64,000 nt of DNA from contig JALHPF010000019.1 of assembly GCA_022842595.1 (NCBI GenBank), positions 1-64,000 of the forward strand. Direction: 5' to 3'. Under the pieces are notes generated by a model. That model did no database searches. It was not told the DNA's origin and was given only the letters and a program-made list of their open reading frames with translations. Shown one piece after another: positions 55,287 to 64,000 of the stretch. Source of the stretch: Rubrivivax sp. (GTDB taxonomy: Bacteria > Pseudomonadota > Gammaproteobacteria > Burkholderiales > Burkholderiaceae_C). Both the position numbers and the translations under genes were made by a program. Every line of letters starts with the position of its first letter. Position 1 is the stretch's first letter.

Positions 55287-55631
55287 ATGGCCATGAAGCT
55301 GCAAGCCGTCAGAACGCACGCCCTGTCGCTGGAAGCGGTGACCGAGGCGCCGCACCACCACTTCTCGTCATTCCGCGTGCGCGGCAAGATCTTCGTGACG
55401 GTGCCGCCCGGCGAACAGTTCATCCATGTGTTCCTCGATGACGACGACCGCGAGCAGGCCTTGGCGATGTACCCGTCTTTCACGCAGAAGCTGTTGTGGG
55501 GCGGCAAGGTGGTCGGCCTGCGTGTGCAGCTGGATCTTGCCGCGCCTGCGGCGGTCAAGGCGCTGCTCGGCCAGGCCTACCGAACCCGGGTGAACAAGGA
55601 AGCAGGCCCGCGCCGGGCCGGGCAAGCCTGA
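55287..55631 (+). CDS. MmcQ/YjbR family protein
   Basis: The protein has 114 residues, one YjbR domain: THALSLEAVTEAPHHHFSSF, the strand KIFVTVPPG and the C-terminal VKALLGQAYRTRV. Members have a CyaY-like fold, and DNA binding was proposed but not shown generally. Its stop lies 2 bp before the next start. Confidence 0.87.
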   Translation: MAMKLQAVRTHALSLEAVTEAPHHHFSSFRVRGKIFVTVPPGEQFIHVFLDDDDREQALAMYPSFTQKLLWGGKVVGLRVQLDLAAPAAVKALLGQAYRTRVNKEAGPRRAGQA

Positions 55632-55633
55632 CG

Positions 55634-56068
55634 ATGAAATCCCGGCTTGTCGCTGCCTTAATCTTCGCTCTCGGCGCCTGCCCGCTGCTGGCAGCGCAGG
55701 CCTGCCCACTGACCGAGCAGCAGTTCTCGGACGAGGTCGACCGGCTCACCGGCTGGGCCAGCATCCAGGCCTATCAGGACAGGTTCTTCCCGCCTTGCGC
55801 CGACGAAGGCGCCTATGCCCAGACACATTCGGAACTGGTGGCTCGAACCCTGGCGGCGCGATGGGGCGAGACCGCCGAGCTGGCCGCGTTGCTGAGGGCT
55901 TCGCCGGCGTTCAGGCAGTTCTTCTTCCGCCACCTGAATGCGCAGGGCGGCATGGCGCAGCTGCAAGCCGTGCTGAGCTACGCGACCTTCCGTTGCCCAC
56001 GCAAGGAAGCCGCACTGTGCAGCGAGATTCGCCAGTCGGCCGGGCGGGCCCTCGAAAAACTGCAGTAG
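55634..56068 (+). CDS. Secreted Cys-containing hypothetical protein
   Basis: The protein has 144 residues with a signal peptide cleaved near AAQA (about 23). The mature chain has four Cys (ACPLTEQ, PPCADEG, FRCPRKE, ALCSEIR), suggesting two disulfides in the periplasm. It is mostly helical. No family was recognised. Confidence 0.75.
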   Translation: MKSRLVAALIFALGACPLLAAQACPLTEQQFSDEVDRLTGWASIQAYQDRFFPPCADEGAYAQTHSELVARTLAARWGETAELAALLRASPAFRQFFFRHLNAQGGMAQLQAVLSYATFRCPRKEAALCSEIRQSAGRALEKLQ

Positions 56069-56071
56069 GCC

Positions 56072-56455
56072 ATGCCGCTGAATCCCGAGGACACCTACGT
56101 TCACCTGGCTGCTGACGGCACGGCCCAGGCCGTGCCCGGTGGTTCGGCGTTCTGGTCGCTGTCGCCATCCGAGATGGCCGGCTTCGACGAGGGCTGGCTC
56201 ATCAGCGAGTTCACCTGCAGCGACGACTGGGCAAACTGGGAGATGCACCCCGGCGGCGAGGAATTCGTCTACCTGCTCAGCGGCGATGTCGAGCTGTATC
56301 TAGAGCTGCCCACCGGCACCACGGCCACGCGCGTCACCGGCAGCGGCGCTGTGCTGGTGCCGCGCGGCGTCTGGCACACGGCGAAGGTGTTTGCGCCCAG
56401 TCGCATGCTGTTCGTCACGCGCGGGCTGGGCACGCAGCACCGGCCCCGGGCCTGA
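56072..56455 (+). CDS. Cupin-domain protein
   Basis: The protein has 127 residues, a single cupin barrel. The first motif is seen in NWEMHPGGEEFVYLLSGDVEL (metal-ligand His and Glu) and the second in VLVPRGVWHTAKVF. Its enzymatic role is unknown. It starts 3 bp after the preceding stop. Confidence 0.88.
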   Translation: MPLNPEDTYVHLAADGTAQAVPGGSAFWSLSPSEMAGFDEGWLISEFTCSDDWANWEMHPGGEEFVYLLSGDVELYLELPTGTTATRVTGSGAVLVPRGVWHTAKVFAPSRMLFVTRGLGTQHRPRA

Positions 56456-56621
56456 GCACGTTCGCTGTGCCGGCCCTTCGGGGCACGCTGCCTCCCCCCA
56501 TCGTGTGCACACCCATTTAAGGGGTTAGTTGCACGGCATCGGGGCCGGCATCGCATGCCAGAATTTCTCCGCCATTCGCGTGGTGTTCACTTCCAAAATC
56601 ACAGTGCCAAGAGGGAAATTC

Positions 56622-57107
56622 ATGAGTCTGCGAATCACTTGCTGCGCCGCAGCGCTGCTGCTGACGGGCTGCGCATCGGTCGTCAACGACAAGACCCACC
56701 CGATCAGGATCGAAACCAAGACCCAGGCCGGCGACATGGTGGCCGGAGCCGACTGCACATTGAAGAACGACAAGGCCAGCAGCAACGCCAAGTCGGGCGA
56801 GACGAGCAACGTGCGCCGGTCGAATGCCGACCTGGAAATCGTCTGCAGGCACCCCGGCAACCCCGAAGCCCAGGCCAAGGCCATCTCGCGGGTGAATGGC
56901 GGCATGTTCGGCAACATCATCCTGGGTGGCGGCATCGGTGCCGTCATCGACCACAACACGGGCAATGCCTACACCTACCCCAGCTGGGTCCAGTTGGTCT
57001 TCGGCAGAACACTCACTTTCGACCGCCGCAGCGAAAAGGACAACGAACCGGTCGCACCCAGCCCAGAGGCCGCCGCCTCGGCGCCCGCGTCGGACAAGAA
57101 GCCGTAG
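56622..57107 (+). CDS. Lipoprotein with glycine zipper
   Basis: The protein has 161 residues. A lipobox LTGC (Cys17) is followed by a beta-rich domain (VVNDKTHPIRIETKTQ, ADCTLKNDKA) that also occurs in phage-type and YidQ-like lipoproteins, then a glycine-zipper-like segment GGMFGNIILGGGIGAVID. GAGGG lies before the ATG. The surface is probably the outer-membrane inner face. Function is unknown. Confidence 0.82.
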   Translation: MSLRITCCAAALLLTGCASVVNDKTHPIRIETKTQAGDMVAGADCTLKNDKASSNAKSGETSNVRRSNADLEIVCRHPGNPEAQAKAISRVNGGMFGNIILGGGIGAVIDHNTGNAYTYPSWVQLVFGRTLTFDRRSEKDNEPVAPSPEAAASAPASDKKP

Positions 57108-57214
57108 CTCAGCCCCGGCGGCTGGCCGCGTAGCCCGGCTTGCCTGCCAGACCCAGCCGCCGCGGCAGAGAATGCACGAGCGCAGCTTGCGCAGCCCTCG
57201 ATTTCGGAGACACC

Positions 57215-57667
57215 ATGCGATTCACTTCCACCCTGGCGGGTCTGGCACTTTCGCTGGCAGCCACCCTGGCCACGGCAGCCGATGGCCTCGTCGCCATCAA
57301 GAGCCCGTACACCGCCAAGGAAACGATGGACCGTTTCGAGGCCACGGCCAAGCAGCGCGGGCTCAGCGTCTTTGCCCGCATCGACCATGCCGCCGGCGCT
57401 GCCAGGGTCGGCAAGACCTTGCGGCCCACGGAAGTGCTGATCTTCGGCAACCCGCAGGGCGGAACACCCTTCATGGAATGTGCGCAGAGTGTCGGCATCG
57501 ACCTGCCGCTGAAGGCGCTGGTCTGGGAAGACGCGGCCAGCCAGGTCTGGCTGGGCTACAACGACCCCGACTACCTGGCCAAGCGCCACGGCGTGGCCAC
57601 CTGCCCGGCGGCTGCGGGCATTGCCAAGGCCCTGGCCGGCCTGGGTGAGGCGGCCGTGGCGAAGTAG
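57215..57667 (+). CDS. DUF302 domain secreted protein
   Basis: The protein has 150 residues with a signal peptide cleaved near ATAA (about 22). The DUF302 core is ETMDRFEATAKQRGLSVFAR and VLIFGNPQGGTPFMEC, with a C-terminal ALVWEDAASQVWLGYNDP. The family function is uncertain. GGAG lies before the ATG. It converges on upp. Confidence 0.9.
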   Translation: MRFTSTLAGLALSLAATLATAADGLVAIKSPYTAKETMDRFEATAKQRGLSVFARIDHAAGAARVGKTLRPTEVLIFGNPQGGTPFMECAQSVGIDLPLKALVWEDAASQVWLGYNDPDYLAKRHGVATCPAAAGIAKALAGLGEAAVAK

Positions 57668-57749
57668 CGCCAGCAGCGCAGAAGGCCCGGCCCGCTGGCA
57701 GCCCAGCCGGCGCTGTTTCACTGTCTCGCTGTTTTTTGGTTCCCGCCGT

Positions 57750-58385
57750 CTACTTGGTGCCGAACAGCCTGTCGCCGGCGTCGCCCAGGCCGGGCACGAT
57801 ATAGCCATGCTCGTTCAGCTGCCGGTCGATGGCGGCGGTGTAGACCGGCACGTCGGGGTGGGCTTCGTGGAAGTGCTTCAGCCCCTCGGGCGCGGCCAGC
57901 AGGCAGACGAAGCGGATCGACTTCGGCTTCGTTTCCTTCAGCCTTTCCACCGCGGCCACGGCGCTGTTGCCGGTGGCCAGCATCGGGTCGAGCACGATCG
58001 CGTCGCGGTCGGCCATGTCGTGCGGCATCTTGAAGTAGTACTCCACCGCCACCAGGCTCTTCGGGTCGCGGTACAGGCCCACGTGGCCGACGCGTGCACC
58101 GGGCACGACGTCGAGCATGCCGTCCAGGAAGCCGCTGCCGGCACGCATGATGACGACGAACACCGTCTTCTTGCCATCGATCACCGGTGCCTGCATGGTT
58201 TCCAGCGGCGTCTCGATCTCGATCAGCTGCGTGGGCATGTCTCGCGTCACCTCATAGGCCATCAGCATGCTGATCTCGTGCAGCAGGCGGCGGAAGTTGT
58301 TGGTGCTGCGGTCCTTCTGGCGCATCAGCGTCAGCTTGTGCTGGACCAGCGGGTGGGTGATGTGGTGGACGATGGGGGTGGTCAT
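57750..58385 (-). CDS. upp: Uracil phosphoribosyltransferase
   Basis: The protein has 211 residues. It converts uracil and PRPP to UMP in pyrimidine salvage. The PRPP loop DPMLATGNS is intact, together with [12 protein letters not shown] and the C-terminal [15 protein letters not shown]. It appears monocistronic, on the minus strand. Confidence 0.97.
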   Translation of the reverse strand: MTTPIVHHITHPLVQHKLTLMRQKDRSTNNFRRLLHEISMLMAYEVTRDMPTQLIEIETPLETMQAPVIDGKKTVFVVIMRAGSGFLDGMLDVVPGARVGHVGLYRDPKSLVAVEYYFKMPHDMADRDAIVLDPMLATGNSAVAAVERLKETKPKSIRFVCLLAAPEGLKHFHEAHPDVPVYTAAIDRQLNEHGYIVPGLGDAGDRLFGTK

Positions 58386-58441
58386 GGCAGGCTCGGGGTG
58401 CGGTGCAACGGACCAAGCATAAGCGGTGCCGCACCAGGCAA

Positions 58442-58467
58442 AACGCCCTGGCAGGCCAGGGCGTTTG
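58442..58467 (-). terminator. Terminator of the 58.5 kb PEP-CTERM gene
   Basis: Arms AAACGCCCTGG and CCAGGGCGTTT are perfect (11 bp, 4-base loop). On the minus strand the stem is followed by T residues (GTTTTG). It lies 33 bp after the PEP-CTERM stop and is short enough to act in both directions. Confidence 0.88.
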
Positions 58468-58499
58468 CGGTGCAGTTGGCGTGCCTGCGGGGTGCGGGC

Positions 58500-59138
58500 T
58501 CAGCCGCGGCGGCGAGCGGCCTGCAGGCTGACCAGGCCCAGACCGGCGAGCAGCAGCGCGATGGTGCTGGGTTCGGGAACGGCGGTCACGTAGACACGGT
58601 CGACCAGGACATCCTTGCCAAAGCCGTTCGCCGACGGCGCGAAGCTGATGGTGAAGCTGTAGTTGCCAGGCGCCAGTGTCTGCACGCTGTTGCTGCCCAG
58701 CCAGGTCTTGACGGGCAGGGTGCCGATCAGCCGCGATTCGCTGGTCGAGCCGTAGGCCAGGCTGAAGTTCACGTCGGCCGGGTTGGCGGCGCCGTTCGCG
58801 GGCACGTAGTACGACAGACCCAGGTTGTAGTTGCCGGCGCTGGCGACGACGAAGTTCTGGCTGATCGACTGGAAGGCTTTGTCGTCGACGAAGTAGACGG
58901 CCCGGGTGCCGACGCTGTCTGGGCTCAGGCTGCCGGCCAGGTTGTCGGCAGGAACGATCTCCTGGTAGGCGCCGGGCAGCGAGTGGTAGGTCACCGTGTT
59001 GACGGGGACCGCCGTGCCCGCGCCATTGACCACGGTCCAGCCGGCCAGGCCTTGTTCGAAGCTGCCGTTGACCAGCAGGTTTTGCGCTGAAGCCAGCAGC
59101 GGCAGGCACAGGGCGGTGGCGATCAGGATCTTCTTCAT
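58500..59138 (-). CDS. PEP-CTERM sorting-domain protein
   Basis: The protein has 212 residues with a signal peptide cleaved near ASAQ (about 19). The body resembles a carbohydrate-binding beta-sandwich (NLLVNGSFEQGLAGWTVVNG, YQEIVPADN, VLVDRVYVTAV), as in DUF642-like and CBM proteins. The sorting signal is VPEPSTIALLLAGLGLVSL then RRR. It is followed by a strong terminator and is likely a surface or matrix glycan-binding protein. Confidence 0.88.
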   Translation of the reverse strand: MKKILIATALCLPLLASAQNLLVNGSFEQGLAGWTVVNGAGTAVPVNTVTYHSLPGAYQEIVPADNLAGSLSPDSVGTRAVYFVDDKAFQSISQNFVVASAGNYNLGLSYYVPANGAANPADVNFSLAYGSTSESRLIGTLPVKTWLGSNSVQTLAPGNYSFTISFAPSANGFGKDVLVDRVYVTAVPEPSTIALLLAGLGLVSLQAARRRG

Positions 59139-59275
59139 GGTTCGATTCGGTGGAAATGGCGTGTTGCAGGAGTGCGCGGACTATGGCGTGCCGCCGGCCG
59201 CGGGGCAGCCCCGCGGCCGGGTGCCGGCCGGCCGCCGTTCGTCGAAAAGTCGGCAGTTTCGGCTTGGGGTTGTAA

Positions 59276-59638
<363 letters not shown>

Positions 59639-59651
59639 ACGCCCGCCGGCG

Positions 59652-60464
59652 CTACAGCGCGGCGTGCAGCGCGCGCAGCCGTTCTGCCGTGCCGGCGTCG
59701 GCAGGCAACAGGGTTTCGATGGCGACTTCCGACAGGCTCACGTCGTGCGGCGCGCCGAAGACCGTGACGGTGGTGATGAAGTGCAGCACGCCTGCATCGG
59801 TGTGCAGGCTCAGGCGCGTGGCCATCTCGTCCAGCGGGGTGCTGTCGGCGGTGTCGCCTGCCGCTGCCGGTACCGGTACAGGCAGGGCCTGGAGTTCGGC
59901 CAGCAGCGCCGCCAGCACCACGTCGCCGCTGGCCGCCTGCTGGCGCGCCAGCCGTTGCAGCACATGGGTGCGCCAGGCGGGCAGGCCGCCGATGCGCGGC
60001 GCCAGCCCGTGCGGGTGCAGACTCAGTCGCAACACGTTGACGGGCGGGGCCAGCAGTGCGGCGGGCAGGCCCTGCAGCATCAGGCCCACCATGCGGTTGG
60101 CTGCCAGCAGCTGCCAGTGCCGGTCCACCGCCAGCGCGGGCCAGGGTTCGTGCGCGTCCAGAACCTGTTGCAGGGCCTGCCGCGCCGGTGCCATGGCGTG
60201 GTCGGTCAGCGGGCGTTCGGCGTACATCGGCGCGTAGCCGGCGGCCAGCAGCAGGGCGTTGCGCTCGCGCAGTGGCAAGTCCAGGTGTTCGGCCAGCCGT
60301 AGCGCCATGGCCCGGCTGGGCTGGGCGCGGCCGGTTTCGAGCCAGCTGAGATGTCGCGCCGAAACCTCGGCGGCCAGCGCCAGCGCCAGCTGGCTGCGGC
60401 CGCGCATGCGGCGCCAGCGGCGCAGCAGGCTGCCGAAGTCAGGAGGCCGGGTGGCGGTGTCCAT
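59652..60464 (-). CDS. XRE-family regulator with MmyB-like ligand domain
   Basis: The protein has 270 residues. The N-terminal helix-turn-helix (about 10-65: LLRRWRRMRGRSQLALALAA, then SWLETGRAQPS) is followed by a PAS-like MmyB domain (about 90-260: WPALAVDRHWQLLAANRM, LRLSLHPHGLAPRI). Such proteins may bind fatty-acid-like ligands. ATG 60464 was preferred over the upstream in-frame ATG at 60485 because it fits the family N terminus. It is divergent from the heme-sensor operon and may regulate it. Confidence 0.88.
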   Translation of the reverse strand: MDTATRPPDFGSLLRRWRRMRGRSQLALALAAEVSARHLSWLETGRAQPSRAMALRLAEHLDLPLRERNALLLAAGYAPMYAERPLTDHAMAPARQALQQVLDAHEPWPALAVDRHWQLLAANRMVGLMLQGLPAALLAPPVNVLRLSLHPHGLAPRIGGLPAWRTHVLQRLARQQAASGDVVLAALLAELQALPVPVPAAAGDTADSTPLDEMATRLSLHTDAGVLHFITTVTVFGAPHDVSLSEVAIETLLPADAGTAERLRALHAAL

Positions 60465-60567
60465 GGGCACCAGTATCGCGGCCATCCGCCCCAGGCCTGC
60501 AAAGGGAGGCCAGTCGCGTCATCATCAGGGCTCCGGCGGAATCCAGCCTGCCGCGCCCGAAAGACGC

Positions 60568-61905
60568 ATGTCCGACGCGAACCCTGCCAGCAGCCGTTTC
60601 GAGCAGTCCTTCATGTTCCACATGATCCGGGACTTCTTCCTGCTCCTGCTGCTGGTGGCGGCGGTCGAAATGGCCATCCGCTACCTGGCGCTGCGCTGGG
60701 ATTTCGCCCATTCCGAACCGAAGCGCGTGGCCTTGGCGGCGCAGCAGCTGGCCAACGACGTCAAGTCGATCATGCTGAACTCCGGCGGGCCACTGGCGGC
60801 GCAGACGGTCTACCCCATCCTGGACCGCAACTACACCGACCTGGGCCTGGCGATTGCCGTGCTGCCCAGTGCCGTGACGGTCGAGTCGATGAAGGCCACC
60901 CGCAACATGGACGTGCAAGGGCTGATGCCGGTCTGGGGCGACGGCGCCCATCAGCAGGCCAACGTGGCGATGACGGCCGAGCAGTTCTGCCTGGGCTGCC
61001 ATGTCAAGGCCCAGGTCGGCGACGTGCTGGGCGTGGTGGCCGTGCGCAGCTACCTGGAGCGCAAGGAAACGCTCTGGTGGCAGGAGGTGCGGCTGACGGC
61101 CGGGGCGCTGAGCCTGAAGATCCTGGTGCACACCATCGTGCTGTTCCTGCTGCTGAAGGTGCGCATGGAACCGCTGCTGGCATTGCGCAGCACGGTGTCG
61201 GGCCTGGCCAAGGGGGTGATGGACCTGTCGCCGCGCGCCGGCGTGAAGACGGCCGACGAATTCGGCGAACTGGCGCAGGACCTGAACCACTTCCTCGACC
61301 GCATCACCCTGGTGGTGGGCGACCTGGACAAGATCCTGAGCGAAGTGGTCGACGTCGGTGCGCGCCTGAGTGCATTGAACCGCCACCTCGAACGCCAGCT
61401 CGACGGCCTGCGCGACAGTTCCATGCGAACCCTGGGCGACGGTGCACGCACCGGGCTCGACCAGCAGCTGCTGGCCGCGCATGAAGGCGGGGCCTTCGGC
61501 GCGCACCTGCAAGCCCTGGTGCAGACACTCGACGCGCTGGCCGCCACCGGCCAGGTGCCCGCCGCCGCTGGCCCGGCGCTGCGCGAGCCATTGGCGCGCG
61601 TGCAGGACAGCTTTGCGCGCGTCAACGCCGCCTTGCAGGCCGGCGCGCCGCCGCTGGCGGTGGCTGAAGCCCAGTCGGCCGAGTACCGCGCCTTTGCCCA
61701 GAGCCTGCGCGACATGGCCCTGCTGGAAGCAACGATGCAGAAGGTGGCCGAAAGCGGCCAGCGTGTGCTGGCCCGGCTGACGCAGGGCCGGCGGCTGATG
61801 CTGCCTTCGGCAGGTGCCGCGGCGCAGCCGCCGCAAGGCCCGCCCGCTGCCAGGCCCGCGGCCCCCGAGGGCCCCACGCACGTGCCAGCCGATGCTGCGC
61901 GCTGA
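60568..61905 (+). CDS. Membrane c-heme sensor protein (Tll0287-like domain, HAMP)
   Basis: The protein has 445 residues. TM1 (about 21-40) is followed by a periplasmic Tll0287/DUF3365-like domain with one c-type heme site CLGCH (C141-C144-H145), TM2 (about 185-205), a HAMP-like linker and a long cytoplasmic helical region, but no methyl-accepting signature, kinase or GGDEF. It looks like a redox or gas sensor whose output goes through a partner. The next gene overlaps by 14 bp, and a MoxR-type ATPase follows. Confidence 0.85.
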   Translation: MSDANPASSRFEQSFMFHMIRDFFLLLLLVAAVEMAIRYLALRWDFAHSEPKRVALAAQQLANDVKSIMLNSGGPLAAQTVYPILDRNYTDLGLAIAVLPSAVTVESMKATRNMDVQGLMPVWGDGAHQQANVAMTAEQFCLGCHVKAQVGDVLGVVAVRSYLERKETLWWQEVRLTAGALSLKILVHTIVLFLLLKVRMEPLLALRSTVSGLAKGVMDLSPRAGVKTADEFGELAQDLNHFLDRITLVVGDLDKILSEVVDVGARLSALNRHLERQLDGLRDSSMRTLGDGARTGLDQQLLAAHEGGAFGAHLQALVQTLDALAATGQVPAAAGPALREPLARVQDSFARVNAALQAGAPPLAVAEAQSAEYRAFAQSLRDMALLEATMQKVAESGQRVLARLTQGRRLMLPSAGAAAQPPQGPPAARPAAPEGPTHVPADAAR

Positions 61906-62992
61906 GCGCATTGCCGCGCCGGCGGTGGCGCCCGTGGCCCCGCCACCGGGCCCGCCGCCGCTGACGCACCACGAGATCCTGCGCCTGGCCGAGCCCTTCA
62001 GCCGCGCCGGCCGCGGCGTCGACCTGCCGGCCAGTGACCGCGCACAACGCCACCTGGCCTTCCGCCCGCGCCAGCATGCCGCCAAAGACGACATGCCGGC
62101 GGTGCGCGAACAGCTGCAGCTGGATGCCAGCGACGCGGCAGCCACGCGTCTGCAGCGCAGGCTGGTGGTCGCCGATGGGGCTGCCGGCATGGCCGCCAGC
62201 ATGGCCCCGGACATGGCCGAAGCCGCTGCAACCGCCGGCAGCGTGGCCAGCTTGAACGCCGAAGGCGCGGCGCCGGCCGAGCTGCTGGCCTGGGTCGACG
62301 CATTGCCGCCGGAACGCCAGTGGCAGCAGGCGGCCGGGGTGCGCGTGGCGCTGGGCCACAAGCTGCAGCCGCTGCCCCGTGGCCAGACCGAGCCGGTGCT
62401 GAGCCTGCTGCAGGCCAGCGCCCGGGTGGCCGGGCTGGCCCTGGTGATGACGGTGTCGCGCGTGAAGAACGTGCCGGCCGAACTGGAATTGCGCCCCGCC
62501 GCCGGTGGCCAGGCCGCGCCGGCTTCGTTGCCCGAAGACCTGCTGGCGGTGCTGGGGCTGGACTGGTCTCGCCTGTCGCGCCACAGCGCAGGCTGGCGCG
62601 CCAGCCTGCGGCTGCGAGGCGACGCCACGGCGCGCGCGCTCGACGCCGAAGCCAAGTTCCGCCGCACCGTCGAACACCTGGTGCAGGTGCTGGCGGATGC
62701 ACCCGCCCACTTTCACGCGCAGTTTCGCGGTGCACGCTGGCGCGTGGCCCTTCGGCGCGCCTTCCCGCTGCTGGTGTGCCTGGGGCTGATCGGTGCATCG
62801 GCGGCCGTGCCCTTGCTGGAACTGGGGCCGGGCTCGGTGTTCCGCATGCTCATCTTCAACGCGCCGCCGCTGCTGCTGGTGTGGTTGTTCGCGATGCGCG
62901 AACTGCCACGCATCGAACTGCCGCCGCTGCCCCGGCCCTTGCCAGCCGACGCCTGGTCCCCTTGCCGGCCTGCCCTGGCCGCCCCCGCATGA
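61892..62992 (+). CDS. Hypothetical membrane protein between heme sensor and MoxR ATPase
   Basis: The protein has 366 residues, Ala- and Pro-rich at the N terminus. The central part has helical segments (about 90-150), then a mixed alpha/beta part and two C-terminal membrane helices (about 300-345: LLVCLGLIGASAAVPLLEL, VFRMLIFNAPPLLLVWLFAM). It overlaps the sensor gene and the MoxR gene (ATGA), so it is a firm part of this operon. No family was recognised. Confidence 0.7.
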   Translation: MLRAERIAAPAVAPVAPPPGPPPLTHHEILRLAEPFSRAGRGVDLPASDRAQRHLAFRPRQHAAKDDMPAVREQLQLDASDAAATRLQRRLVVADGAAGMAASMAPDMAEAAATAGSVASLNAEGAAPAELLAWVDALPPERQWQQAAGVRVALGHKLQPLPRGQTEPVLSLLQASARVAGLALVMTVSRVKNVPAELELRPAAGGQAAPASLPEDLLAVLGLDWSRLSRHSAGWRASLRLRGDATARALDAEAKFRRTVEHLVQVLADAPAHFHAQFRGARWRVALRRAFPLLVCLGLIGASAAVPLLELGPGSVFRMLIFNAPPLLLVWLFAMRELPRIELPPLPRPLPADAWSPCRPALAAPA

Positions 62993-64000
62993 ACGGCAAC
63001 CCGCTCAACATCCCGCCGGTGTCGATCGCCACCGCCAAGACGGCGCTGATCGAACAGTTCGCCCACCCCAGGCTGCGCCACCGCGCCACCATGCTCTGGG
63101 GCCCGCGCGGCGTGGGCAAGAGCAGCGTCGTGCGCCAGGTGGCCGAGCACTTCGGCGTGCCCCTGGTCGACCTGCGGCTGACCACCATCGAACCGGTGGA
63201 CCTGCGCGGCGCCATCTACGCCGACGAGGTGCAGGGCAAGACGGTGTGGTTCCCGCCCGAGTTCCTGCCCGGGCCCGACCAGCCCCAGGGCCTGCTGTTC
63301 CTGGACGAGCTGACCGCCGCTGACCAGCGGCTGCAGATCAGCGCCTATTCACTGATCCTCGACCGCCGCGTCGGCCACTACCGGCTTCCCGACGGCTGGC
63401 AGGTGGTGGCCGCCGGCAACGCCAGCTTCCACGGCGCCGTCAGCCACGACATGGGCACGGCGCTGGCCGACCGCATGTTTCATTTCAACGTGCAGACGGC
63501 CATCGACGCCTTCCTGGCGCATGCCATTGCGCGCGGCTTCGCGCCCGAGGTGATGGCTTACCTGCGGGTGCGGCCGGACAGGCTGGACGACACCCAGGCC
63601 CAGCTGGCCAACGACCACCTGGTGGGCGCCAGCCCGCGCGGCTGGGAAGACGTGTCGAGCGTGCTTCAGTCGGGCCTGGGCGAGGCCGCGCAGCGGGTCT
63701 TCGTGCAGGGCCGCATCGGCGCGGCCAACGCCGCCGAATTCTTCGGCGTGCTGCGTGAACTGCAGGCCGGCGCCGACGTGCTGCGCCTGCTGGCCGCGCG
63801 CCCCGGCCCCGAGACCGTGGCCCTGCTGCCACGCACGCTGGACGGCCTGTACGGCCTGGTCTACGGCCTGCTGGCGGCCTGCACCGACGCAGCCACGGTG
63901 CAGCGCGCCATCGAGATCATCGAACAGCTGCCCGAGGTGCGCGGCCGGCTCGGCCAGGGCGCAGCGCTGCCGCTGCGCGAGGCGCAGACGCTGGCGATGG
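62989..64000 (+). CDS. MoxR-type AAA+ ATPase (partial, runs off the right edge)
   Basis: The 337 visible residues include Walker A GPRGVGKSS (38-46), Walker B LLFLDEL, sensor region VVAAGNASFHGAV and the DRMFHFNV lid start. MoxR ATPases act as chaperones, usually with a von Willebrand factor A protein encoded next; that gene would lie beyond 64000. The ATG overlaps the preceding stop. The heme-sensor context suggests ATP-driven assembly or maturation of an envelope redox protein. Confidence 0.92.
   Translation, partial: MNGNPLNIPPVSIATAKTALIEQFAHPRLRHRATMLWGPRGVGKSSVVRQVAEHFGVPLVDLRLTTIEPVDLRGAIYADEVQGKTVWFPPEFLPGPDQPQGLLFLDELTAADQRLQISAYSLILDRRVGHYRLPDGWQVVAAGNASFHGAVSHDMGTALADRMFHFNVQTAIDAFLAHAIARGFAPEVMAYLRVRPDRLDDTQAQLANDHLVGASPRGWEDVSSVLQSGLGEAAQRVFVQGRIGAANAAEFFGVLRELQAGADVLRLLAARPGPETVALLPRTLDGLYGLVYGLLAACTDAATVQRAIEIIEQLPEVRGRLGQGAALPLREAQTLAM

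Overview
The window is a GC-rich, gene-dense piece of a betaproteobacterial chromosome. It looks like Burkholderiales, near the Rubrivivax/Ideonella/Leptothrix-type genera. The reasons are the strong G/C preference at third codon positions, five PEP-CTERM sorting-signal proteins, a ybeZ-ybeY pair, CynS with a NrtA-type transporter, TRAP transporters, and many ATGA/GTGA stop-start overlaps. No rRNA, tRNA, CRISPR array, insertion sequence or phage gene was recognised. Genus-level placement is inference.

Layout. 1-5.6 kb: the 3' end of an unidentified gene with a Gly-Pro-Ala tandem repeat, an OmpA-like protein, polyphosphate kinase 2, an ECF42-type sigma factor coupled to its DGPF/YCII partner, and a NarX/LuxR-type two-component pair. 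5.6-9.3 kb: an operon of a spondin-domain PEP-CTERM protein, an OmpR-type regulator and a histidine kinase, divergent from a fasciclin-domain gene. 9.3-19.8 kb: two divergent blocks around a sigma-54 activator. On the left are sulfurtransferase, OsmC, an acyl-CoA-dehydrogenase-fold flavoprotein and rubredoxin/NAD reductase. On the right are a NrtABC-like transporter and cyanase. The left block has a near-perfect -24/-12 promoter, and both blocks carry a TGT-N12-ACA dyad, so they probably form one regulon. An 880-bp gene-free stretch full of nested inverted repeats lies between the left block and the activator gene. 19.9-25 kb: a TRAP transporter and an S9 peptidase.

25-36.4 kb looks like a surface-glycosylation and export region: two SPINDLY/OGT-type glycosyltransferases, a type I secretion ATPase and adaptor, a PEP-CTERM protein, a DegT aminotransferase and a NeuD-like acyltransferase. 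35.6-44.7 kb is a signalling block: an RsbQ-like alpha/beta hydrolase with a full catalytic triad sits directly upstream of two paralogous PAS histidine kinases, a single-domain receiver and a receiver-GGDEF protein, followed by a separate LuxR/histidine-kinase pair on the opposite strand.

44.8-64 kb holds ybeZ-ybeY, two overlapping PEP-CTERM genes, DUF4331 with a lipoprotein, a DUF4198/TonB-receptor pair, a run of small genes (YgjV-CNMP fusion, NTF2-like, MmcQ/YjbR, cupin, lipoprotein, DUF302), upp, another PEP-CTERM protein, an isolated ATP-synthase c-subunit-like gene, an XRE regulator, and an operon of a c-heme membrane sensor, an unknown protein and a MoxR-type ATPase that runs off the right edge.
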